Assembly (NCBI GenBank): GCA_902767025.1
Contig: CACXFZ010000020.1
Coordinates: 1-6,808, forward strand
Source: an uncultured Coriobacteriaceae bacterium
Lineage (GTDB): Bacteria; Actinomycetota; Coriobacteriia; Coriobacteriales; Eggerthellaceae
Direction of reading: 5' to 3'
DNA: 6,808 bases
In this document: one piece after another, positions 1 to 4,750 of the stretch
How positions within the stretch are numbered: position 1 is the first letter of the stretch
How the letters are laid out: each line of letters opens with the position of its first letter
Translations under genes and position numbers: made by a program
The notes under the pieces: model-generated
Told to the model about the DNA's origin: nothing
Seen by the model: the letters and a program-made list of their open reading frames with translations, nothing else
The model's database searches: none

Positions 1-30
1 CGCGCAGAGCCCCGTAGTAGGGGCAAGGCG

Positions 31-92
31 GGGTGGCTGGGCGCGCCGCAGCGTCGGCCGAGTAGGGTGGCTGGGCGTGCCGCAGCGTCGGC
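31..92. repeat. Two tandem copies of a 28-bp GC-rich repeat
   Basis: Positions 31-58 and 65-92 match at 27 of 28 bases (the only difference is C44 versus T78), a tandem period of 34 bp. Each copy contains a short dyad, GCCG-N6-CGGC, that could form a small hairpin. Positions 1-30 resemble a degraded further unit (a CGTAGTAGGG segment against CGAGTAGGG before the second copy), so the array may continue beyond the left edge. The repeats lie just after the stop codon of the minus-strand aspartate kinase gene and are non-coding as far as I can see. Their role is unknown; transcript-end structure is possible, but no T-run follows on either strand. Confidence 0.7.
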
Positions 93-109
93 GGTCGTTA
101 AGCCCAGAA

Positions 110-1390
110 CTAGCGACCCTTGTTCTTTTTGGCTTCGAGTTCTTCCGCCGAAAGCATGGTCTCCTCGAAGACCTTGTCGGAGTCCAGATCGAAGGCGGTG
201 TGCAGGGAACGCACGGCCAGGTCCACCTGGTCGCCGGAAATGACCACGGACAGGCGGATGGGGCTGGTCGAAATCAGCTGGATGTTCACATCGCTGGCAG
301 CCAGCGCCTGGAACGCCTTGGCGGCGACGCCGGGGCTGCTCTTCATGCCAGTGCCCACGACCGAGACCTTGGCGATGTTGGTGTCCACCACGTAGTCGCG
401 CCCGCCGATGCGCTCGAGCGATCCCTGGATAACCTCCTCGGCTCGCTCGAGGTCGTCCTCGGGACAGGTGAAGGTGATGTCGGTGAAGTCGTCTTCCGAG
501 ATGTTCTGGATGATCATGTCCACGTTGACGGAGTTGCCCGCCAGCGCGCTGAAGACGCGTGCCGCAATGCCCGGCATGTCGGGGACGTGACGGATCGTGA
601 GCTTCACTTCTGAGGTGTCATGGGCGATGCCCGAGATGACTGCCTGTTCCATGGACGAGTCGGCCTCCTTGATCAGCGTGCCGGGCGCGTCGGAAAACGC
701 AGAGCGGGAATGGATAACCACGTTGTACTTGCGCGCGAATTCGACGGCGCGGCTCTGCAGCACGCCCGCACCTGCGCCGGACAGCTCGAGCATGTCCTCG
801 TAACTGATCTGGTCGAGCTTGCGCGCGCGGGGCGCAACACGCGGGTCTGCGGTGTAGACGCCGTCGACGTCGGAGTAGATCTCGCACACGTCGGCCCCGA
901 TGCCGTAAGCCACGGCCACGGCCGTCGTGTCGGAGCCGCCGCGTCCCAGCGTGGTGATGTCGCCGTTCTGGTCGATGCCCTGGAAACCGGCGACCACGGG
1001 GATGACGCCCGCCTTCACCGCCGTGATGATGCGGTCGGCGTGGATGAGCGTGATCTTCGCCTTCGAATGGTCGGTGTCCGTCTGGATGCCCGCCTGGCGC
1101 CCGGTGAAGCTCATCGCGCGGTACCCGGATGCCTCGATGGCCATGGCAAGCAGCGTCATCGAAACCTGCTCGCCCGTCGAAAGCAGGCGGTCGAGCTCGC
1201 GCTTGGGCGGGTTCTTCGAAATGGCGCGTGCCAGGCCGACGAGTTCGTCGGTCGTCTTGCCCATGGCAGAAACGACTGCCACGACGTCGTCGCCCGCCTG
1301 CTTGATGGCAATCAGGCGCTTGGCAACCATCTGGATGCGCTCGGGCGAGGCCACCGAGGTCCCGCCGAATTTTGCTACGATCAGTGCCAC
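110..1390 (-). CDS. lysC: Aspartate kinase, monofunctional, with two C-terminal ACT domains
   Basis: Aspartate kinase phosphorylates L-aspartate with ATP to give aspartyl-4-phosphate, the committed step to lysine, threonine, methionine and diaminopimelate; it acts in the cytoplasm. The 426-residue protein has the N-terminal kinase signature KFGGTS (7-12), the TLGRGGSDTTA segment (147-157) and EIYSDVDGVYTADPR (170-184). Two ACT-type regulatory regions follow, about 262-340 and 341-410. Length and layout match actinobacterial LysC proteins (about 420 residues), whose ACT domains give feedback inhibition by lysine and threonine. The QNIS and DITFTCP segments (296-310), where feedback-resistance changes map in Corynebacterium, look wild type. 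I chose the GTG start at 1390 because GGAGAAG lies 5 bases upstream and the protein then begins with the family-typical (M)ALIVAKFGG; the frame stays open 30 codons further, but that extension looks unrelated to the family. An internal start at 652 would yield a separate 180-residue regulatory subunit. The gene is divergent from the phospholipase-like gene. Confidence 0.96.
   Translation of the reverse strand: MALIVAKFGGTSVASPERIQMVAKRLIAIKQAGDDVVAVVSAMGKTTDELVGLARAISKNPPKRELDRLLSTGEQVSMTLLAMAIEASGYRAMSFTGRQAGIQTDTDHSKAKITLIHADRIITAVKAGVIPVVAGFQGIDQNGDITTLGRGGSDTTAVAVAYGIGADVCEIYSDVDGVYTADPRVAPRARKLDQISYEDMLELSGAGAGVLQSRAVEFARKYNVVIHSRSAFSDAPGTLIKEADSSMEQAVISGIAHDTSEVKLTIRHVPDMPGIAARVFSALAGNSVNVDMIIQNISEDDFTDITFTCPEDDLERAEEVIQGSLERIGGRDYVVDTNIAKVSVVGTGMKSSPGVAAKAFQALAASDVNIQLISTSPIRLSVVISGDQVDLAVRSLHTAFDLDSDKVFEETMLSAEELEAKKNKGR
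650..670 (-). promoter_or_regulatory. Internal ribosome binding site and start codon for a lysC beta subunit
   Basis: On the minus strand a perfect AAGGAGG (670-664) stands 11 bases before an in-frame ATG (652-650), which is Met247 of aspartate kinase. Translation from here would give a 180-residue protein (110-652) consisting only of the ACT regulatory region, starting MEQAVISGIA. Aspartate kinases of Bacillus subtilis and Corynebacterium glutamicum are known to make such a beta subunit from an in-frame internal start at the equivalent point, forming an alpha2beta2 enzyme. The Shine-Dalgarno bases also encode Lys-Glu, a common pair, so chance is possible; the 11-base spacing is at the long end of the usable range. 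Confidence 0.65.
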
Positions 1391-1402
1391 AGGATCTTCT
1401 CC
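1391..1402 (-). promoter_or_regulatory. Ribosome binding site that fixes the lysC GTG start
   Basis: GGAGAAG (1402-1396 on the minus strand) is followed by five bases and then GTG at 1390. This decides in favour of the GTG over the upstream in-frame ATG codons at 1480 and 1453. Confidence 0.75.
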
Positions 1403-1517
1403 GAATGTCGCAATCTTGTCTGGGGTTCGACCACGCGATACCCAACGTGCCATGATAAAGCACTGGCAAGCCTGTCGCATCTATATGCACCGAAAACGTA
1501 AATGATGCGAAGAGGGC

Positions 1518-1546
1518 TTGCATCCTGGTTGCATGTCGCGTATGCA
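1518..1546 (+). promoter_or_regulatory. Weak candidate promoter for the phospholipase-like operon
   Basis: TTGCAT (1518-1523) is separated by 17 bases from TATGCA (1541-1546), a poor sigma-70-like pair about 85 bases before the start at 1632. A second TTGCAT occurs at 1529-1534. The -10 match is weak, and this is the best candidate I can find in the divergent region rather than a confident promoter. I found no convincing -35/-10 pair for lysC on the other strand. Confidence 0.25.
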
Positions 1547-1559
1547 TACATCATGATGT
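1530..1559. promoter_or_regulatory. Cluster of overlapping palindromes, possible operator
   Basis: Between the divergent lysC and phospholipase-like genes lie two perfect palindromes, GTATGCATAC (1540-1549) and ACATCATGATGT (1548-1559), sharing two bases. In addition TGCAT (1530-1534) and ATGCA (1542-1546) form an inverted pair with a 7-base spacer. This density of dyads in an AT-richer patch of a GC-rich intergenic region suggests binding of a dimeric regulator. The rest of the 241-bp gap (1391-1631) shows no open frame and no riboswitch or T-box that I recognise. Confidence 0.4.
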
Positions 1560-1631
1560 GCACGCCGCTCGCAGGCGAACGCCACCCGAACGCATGCGGG
1601 CGCATCCCCGCGAAACAGAAAGGCGGCAACG

Positions 1632-2597
1632 ATGCCCGCGCTTATCACACACGACTTCTTCGCGCACGACGTGATGAACGCCTATGCGGACGCATGCGGC
1701 GATTCGCGCTTCGAGTGCGACGCATTCCTGCTGGGCAGCCAGGGCCCCGACCCGCTGTTCTTCGGACGCGGCATGGCCCCCTACGGCACCAGCGTGCTGG
1801 GCAAGCGCATGCACAGCGAAGAGCCGTCGAAGCTTCTGGCCGCCCTGTCGGCGTCGCTTGGCGTGCTCGAAGGCGACGCCCAGCCGATCGGCCGCGCCTA
1901 TGCGCATGGCTTTCTGATGCACTACCTGCTCGACTCGAAGATGCACCCGCTGGTGTACGGCCTGGTAGAGTCCATCTGCACGGCCGGCGTCGAGGGCCTG
2001 GGGGATGGGGACCGCGCCGTGGTCCACCATTCGATCGAACGCGAGCTCGACGAGATGGTGCTCTACCGCAAGCGCGGCATGACCGTGCGCGAGTTCAAGC
2101 CCACCCGGCACATCCTGCTGGTCAACCCTTGGGCGCTGGGCGTGATCCAGCGCATGTACGCCTACATGGCGCTCACCGTCTACGGCACGGAGATGGCGCC
2201 CACCGCGTTCGCCCACGCACTGGCGATGTACCGCCTGGAGCAGCAGATGCTCTACTCGCCCACGGGGACGAAGCGCGCCATCCTGGGCGGCATCGAGCGG
2301 GCCGTGCGCCGCGGCTCCCATTCGTATGTGAGCAGCGTGTCGCACCGTGCGCACGAGCTCGAGACGACCTGGTTCGCCAACCCCGACCATCAGCCGTGGG
2401 AGCATCCCTGGACCGGCGAGGTGCGCTTCGATTCGTTCTGGGACATCTACCAGGACTCGCTCGACGAGGCGCAGGGCATCATCCAGGCGTTCGACGCCCC
2501 GCGCTTCGACGAGGACGCTGCGCGCGCCATCACCCATGACATCAACTTCAGCGGCGCACCCACCGTCGCCAGCCTGACCGTGGTGAAAGGAGACTAG
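1632..2597 (+). CDS. Zinc-dependent phospholipase C family protein
   Basis: The 321-residue protein resembles the zinc-dependent phospholipase C / S1-P1 nuclease-like fold (Pfam Zn_dep_PLPC type), whose members bind zinc through histidines and acidic residues and cleave phosphodiester bonds in phospholipids. Visible elements are THDFFAHDV (6-14; His7, His12), GSQGPDPLFF (35-44; Asp40), His61, the HGFLMHYLLDSKMHP core (92-106; His92, His97, Asp101, His105) and HHSIERELDE (132-141; possible ligands His132/133 and Glu136). This order fits the family's metal site, but I assign the ligands by eye. There is no signal peptide: the first histidine motif starts at residue 6, so a cytoplasmic location is likely, unlike secreted clostridial alpha-toxin. 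The ATG at 1632 has AGAAAGG 8 bases upstream. The stop codon abuts the start of the TRIC-type gene, so the two form an operon. Substrate is unknown. Confidence 0.85.
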   Translation: MPALITHDFFAHDVMNAYADACGDSRFECDAFLLGSQGPDPLFFGRGMAPYGTSVLGKRMHSEEPSKLLAALSASLGVLEGDAQPIGRAYAHGFLMHYLLDSKMHPLVYGLVESICTAGVEGLGDGDRAVVHHSIERELDEMVLYRKRGMTVREFKPTRHILLVNPWALGVIQRMYAYMALTVYGTEMAPTAFAHALAMYRLEQQMLYSPTGTKRAILGGIERAVRRGSHSYVSSVSHRAHELETTWFANPDHQPWEHPWTGEVRFDSFWDIYQDSLDEAQGIIQAFDAPRFDEDAARAITHDINFSGAPTVASLTVVKGD

Positions 2598-3287
2598 ATG
2601 CTCGAAGTGGTCCTGCCCATACCGTTCTGGTTCGAAATGGTCGCCACGATATCGGGTGCCATCACGGGAGCGATGGCCGCCTGCCGTGCGCGCTACGACA
2701 TCTTCGGCACCATCATCATCGCCACCATCCTGGGCTTGTTCGGCGGCGTCATCCGCGACGTCATGCTGCAAAGCTACGGGATCTACGCGTTCCAGCATCC
2801 CGAGTTCATCGTCGCCTGCGTCATCACGGGCTTGGTCGTGTTCTACTTCGGCACGCTCGTGACCTACCTGAACCGCTTCATCGACATCCTCGATGCGCTG
2901 GTGGTGGGCATGTGGGCCATCCTGGGCGCGGGCAAGGCGCTCTCGGCGGGCCTGTCGTTCGTGCCTGCCGTCATCCTGGGCGTCGTCACCGCCATCGGCG
3001 GCGGCATCACGCGCGACGTGCTGATGAACCGCCCCGTGAAGGCCTTCCAGCCAAGCGAGCTCTACGGCTCGGCGGCCCTGCTGGGCACCATCGTCTACTG
3101 CCTGATGCGCACCTACCACGTGCTCGACGACTATTCCGCCTTCATGTGCGCGGCGCTGATCGTGGTGATAGTGCTCTCGTCGATGGCGTTCGGCTGGCGC
3201 ACCAAGCCTTCGCACGACTTCACCAGCACCGTCACCGACGCGGTGGCCAAACCCGTGCGCGCCTTGCGGGACCATCCCCGGCGCTGA
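2598..3287 (+). CDS. TRIC-type cation channel / UPF0126 family membrane protein
   Basis: This 229-residue integral membrane protein belongs to the UPF0126 family, which includes the prokaryotic TRIC cation channels and YicG-like proteins annotated as glycine transporters. The fold is an internal duplication. Its signatures are GGVIRDV (49-55) in the first half and GGGITRDV (134-141) in the second. About seven hydrophobic helices are visible, roughly at 8-28, 35-52, 69-90, 97-113, 118-137, 156-171 and 180-199, followed by a short charged C-terminal tail (200-229). Length is normal for the family. Its ATG follows the upstream stop directly (TAGATG), and its ribosome site AAAGGAG lies inside the end of the phospholipase-like gene, so translation is probably coupled. 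Ion or solute specificity (potassium-like cations or a small amino acid) cannot be told from sequence. Confidence 0.92.
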   Translation: MLEVVLPIPFWFEMVATISGAITGAMAACRARYDIFGTIIIATILGLFGGVIRDVMLQSYGIYAFQHPEFIVACVITGLVVFYFGTLVTYLNRFIDILDALVVGMWAILGAGKALSAGLSFVPAVILGVVTAIGGGITRDVLMNRPVKAFQPSELYGSAALLGTIVYCLMRTYHVLDDYSAFMCAALIVVIVLSSMAFGWRTKPSHDFTSTVTDAVAKPVRALRDHPRR

Positions 3288-3289
3288 AC

Positions 3290-3307
3290 GCTTGCGCAGG
3301 CGCATGC
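3290..3307. terminator. Weak hairpin between convergent genes
   Basis: GCTTGCG (3290-3296) pairs with CGCATGC (3301-3307) around a CAGG loop, with one T-T mismatch. It sits in the 33-bp gap between two convergent stop codons, where a shared terminator would be expected. No T-run follows on either strand, so this is only a weak call. Confidence 0.3.
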
Positions 3308-3320
3308 GGCGTAACGAAAA

Positions 3321-4268
3321 TCAGGGAAGCTCGGCGGGAAGGTAGAAACCGGTGACGTACTGGTTGTGGTAGGCGTCGCTAGCCATGAAGTAGTCGTCTC
3401 GCAACCCTGCGCCCTGCTCGTCGTCGCTCCACGTGGGATCGACGTTGGTCCACGCTCCGTTGATGTAGACCAGGTTCCACGCATGGGCGCCGCTGTAGGT
3501 GTCGGACAGGACCTCTCCCTCCACGTAGATGCACGGGATGCCCAACCTGTAGCACAGAAGCTCGAACGCCATCGCGTAGCCGCCGCACAGCGCATGCTCG
3601 TTGACGAGCGCGCCGTAGAGGGTGTTCGTGTCGAAGTAGGAGTCGTAGAAGACGTCGTCGGGCGTTGCGGCCGCATCCCAATGGTAGTCGATGTGCTCGG
3701 CCATGTACTGCACGGCGGCCCACGCCTGGCTTGCCTGGTCGGGCTGGGCCGCGGCCACCGCGTACAGCTCGTCGAACTTCTGGTTGATGAGCCATCGGCG
3801 CTGCAGCGCGTCGTCTTCGGTGTACATGTAGCCAATGCGGTAGAGCGTGCCGATGCCGTCGCCGGTGTAGTCGCCTATCATGCGCGCGTAGAAGAATTCG
3901 GGGCAGTCCATGAACACCGAGCGGGCGATCAGCTGCATCGAGTCGTTGTAGTCGCCAGGATACCACACGGTGGGGGCGAAGGCCGACATCGCCGCATACA
4001 GCGAGCGGTACCCCACCTTCAAATCGTCGTCGAGCTGCGTGTAGAAATAGCGGTTCTCGTAGGGATAGCGCCGCTGGTCGTCGATGGCGAAGTCGTCATC
4101 GGCGCTCTGCACGTTCGGCGTCGTATCCCAGGGACGCTCGTCGACGGGCGCAACCGAAGGCACCAGGTGCGAGCATCCCGCACCCAGCGCCAGGCACGCC
4201 ATCAGCGCCATCAGGGCGCAGACCACCCCGAGCGCTCGCATCCCCGTATGTGCCGAATCCCCGTTCAT
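3321..4268 (-). CDS. Transglutaminase-like domain lipoprotein
   Basis: The predicted 315-residue protein starts with a lipoprotein signal: Arg11, a hydrophobic stretch (12-30) and a lipobox LGAGC with lipidated Cys32. It would therefore be exported and anchored on the outer face of the cell membrane. After a polar Asp-rich linker, the C-terminal half carries the transglutaminase-like (papain-fold) triad: Cys228 in ALCGGYAMAFELLC, His262 in GAHAWN and Asp277 in VDPTW. Bacterial members are mostly peptidases or are unassigned; the substrate here is unknown. All three catalytic residues are present, so an active enzyme is plausible. The frame is open upstream to 4721, but that extension runs through a divergent promoter and gene and looks non-coding. 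I chose ATG 4268 because it leaves a proper signal peptide; ATG 4241 (MRALGVV) and ATG 4289 are alternatives, and none has a strong ribosome site. It is convergent with the TRIC gene and divergent from the antitoxin-like gene. Confidence 0.88.
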   Translation of the reverse strand: MNGDSAHTGMRALGVVCALMALMACLALGAGCSHLVPSVAPVDERPWDTTPNVQSADDDFAIDDQRRYPYENRYFYTQLDDDLKVGYRSLYAAMSAFAPTVWYPGDYNDSMQLIARSVFMDCPEFFYARMIGDYTGDGIGTLYRIGYMYTEDDALQRRWLINQKFDELYAVAAAQPDQASQAWAAVQYMAEHIDYHWDAAATPDDVFYDSYFDTNTLYGALVNEHALCGGYAMAFELLCYRLGIPCIYVEGEVLSDTYSGAHAWNLVYINGAWTNVDPTWSDDEQGAGLRDDYFMASDAYHNQYVTGFYLPAELP

Positions 4269-4335
4269 GCCTGTAACAGTAGCACCCATCCCCGGTCCCG
4301 TCGAGCAAGGGCGACTAGGTCGGGGCTTCGGGAGG

Positions 4336-4345
4336 TATACTATAA
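4336..4345. promoter_or_regulatory. Symmetric -10 region, possible bidirectional promoter
   Basis: TATACTATAA at 4336-4345 reads as a -10 box on both strands: TATACT (4336-4341) towards the antitoxin-like gene and TATAGT (4344-4339) towards the lipoprotein gene. It is the only AT-rich patch in this 120-bp divergent spacer. No good -35 element is visible for either direction. It lies 48 bases before the antitoxin ATG and 71 bases before the lipoprotein ATG, suitable distances for short leaders. Confidence 0.5.
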
Positions 4346-4376
4346 GCAACAAGCAAGAAGGAGGAAGGCGACTACC

Positions 4377-4388
4377 GGAGGTGAAGAA
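4377..4388 (+). promoter_or_regulatory. Strong ribosome binding site of the antitoxin-like gene
   Basis: GGAGGTG (4377-4383) with a 5-base spacer precedes the ATG at 4389. A second full Shine-Dalgarno match, AAGGAGG, lies upstream at 4358-4364 with no start codon at a useful distance; it may act as a ribosome standby site or be a purine-rich leader by chance. The good site fixes the start of a gene too short to stand out by length alone. Confidence 0.75.
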
Positions 4389-4592
4389 ATGAAGGCTGAA
4401 TACGACCTGTCGGGAGCGCTCCCAAACCCATACATCGAACAATCGCAGCGCCCCATGACCATTGACATCGACGCGTACGCCATCGATTACTTCAAGCGCA
4501 AGGCCGACCGAACGGGCATCCCCTACCAGAAGCTGATCAACCTCTACCTGGTCGAGTGCGCCCGCGAGGAAAAGAAGATCGCGTTCGTTTAA
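4389..4592 (+). CDS. Small BrnA/CopG-like antitoxin-type DNA-binding protein, no adjacent toxin
   Basis: A 67-residue protein with the pattern of BrnA/CopG-type antitoxins: a beta-strand-like segment PMTIDIDAYAIDYFKRKADRT (22-42), a turn GIPYQKLIN (43-51) and a helix LYLVECAREEKK (52-63). In such ribbon-helix-helix proteins the strand pairs in a dimer and enters the DNA major groove, and the GIPYQ-LIN segment is typical of antitoxin members. These proteins usually neutralise a small RNase toxin (BrnT) and repress their own operon. Here no BrnT-sized frame lies on either side: upstream is a 120-bp divergent spacer and downstream a 158-bp spacer before the MocR-type gene. It may be a solitary antitoxin or a stand-alone repressor. 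Its strong ribosome site and position support a real gene. A longer in-frame extension upstream to 3366 is antisense to the lipoprotein gene and is not real. Confidence 0.82.
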   Translation: MKAEYDLSGALPNPYIEQSQRPMTIDIDAYAIDYFKRKADRTGIPYQKLINLYLVECAREEKKIAFV

Positions 4593-4597
4593 AAGAG

Positions 4598-4672
4598 CTG
4601 CAGTACTGCAGGGGAATCGGCCTTGGCCATCGCCACGGCCAATCCGCGCACAGTCGGCTTTTATGTGCCGCG
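4598..4672 (+). repeat. Three consecutive inverted repeats before the MocR-type gene
   Basis: Beginning 6 bases after the antitoxin stop are a perfect 14-bp palindrome CTGCAGTACTGCAG (4598-4611), an inverted repeat TTGGCC-N8-GGCCAA (4623-4642), and an 8-bp stem with one bulged base, CGCGCACA (4645-4652) against TGTGCCGCG (4664-4672), whose loop holds TTTT. They fill most of the spacer ahead of the regulator's -10 box. They could end transcription of the small gene (though no T-run follows a stem directly), act as operators for the regulator itself, or shape its leader. Confidence 0.45.
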
Positions 4673-4687
4673 CAGGCAGGGTCGAAC

Positions 4688-4696
4688 TGCTACAAT
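4688..4696 (+). promoter_or_regulatory. Extended -10 promoter of the MocR-type gene
   Basis: TGCTACAAT (4688-4696) is an extended -10 element (TGn plus TACAAT, five of six consensus bases), 54 bases before the ATG at 4751. No clear -35 lies 16-18 bases upstream, which is acceptable for extended -10 promoters. In the leader, CTTTC (4728-4732) can pair with GAAAG (4739-4743), which overlaps the ribosome site AAAGG (4740-4744); this stem is weak. Confidence 0.5.
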
Positions 4697-4750
4697 CATG
4701 CATAATCACAACCTCATACACGAACTTCTTTCTGCGAAGAAAGGCGCATC

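Noticed and set aside
9..24. Hairpin GCCCC-GTAGTA-GGGGC as a terminator
   Set aside because: The stem is only 5 bp and no T-run follows on either strand, so I do not call it a terminator.
1391..1480. N-terminal extension of aspartate kinase from an ATG at 1480
   Set aside because: The extra 30 residues do not look like the family, and a good ribosome site precedes the GTG at 1390, where the conserved N-terminus begins.
1391..1500. Lysine riboswitch or T-box leader upstream of lysC
   Set aside because: I could not find the conserved core segments or a terminator/antiterminator pair, and the leader seems too short.
1551..3305. Long minus-strand open frame of 584 codons opposite the phospholipase-like and TRIC genes
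   Set aside because: It is His/Arg/Gly-biased, has no recognisable motifs, and is antisense to two clear genes; typical of GC-rich shadow frames.
3366..4388. Long plus-strand frame continuous with the antitoxin-like gene
   Set aside because: This part is antisense to the transglutaminase-like gene and Val/Arg-rich; only the last 67 codons, after a strong ribosome site, look real.
4269..4721. Upstream extension of the transglutaminase-like protein
   Set aside because: It would run antisense through the antitoxin-like gene and its promoter and would bury the lipoprotein signal inside the protein.
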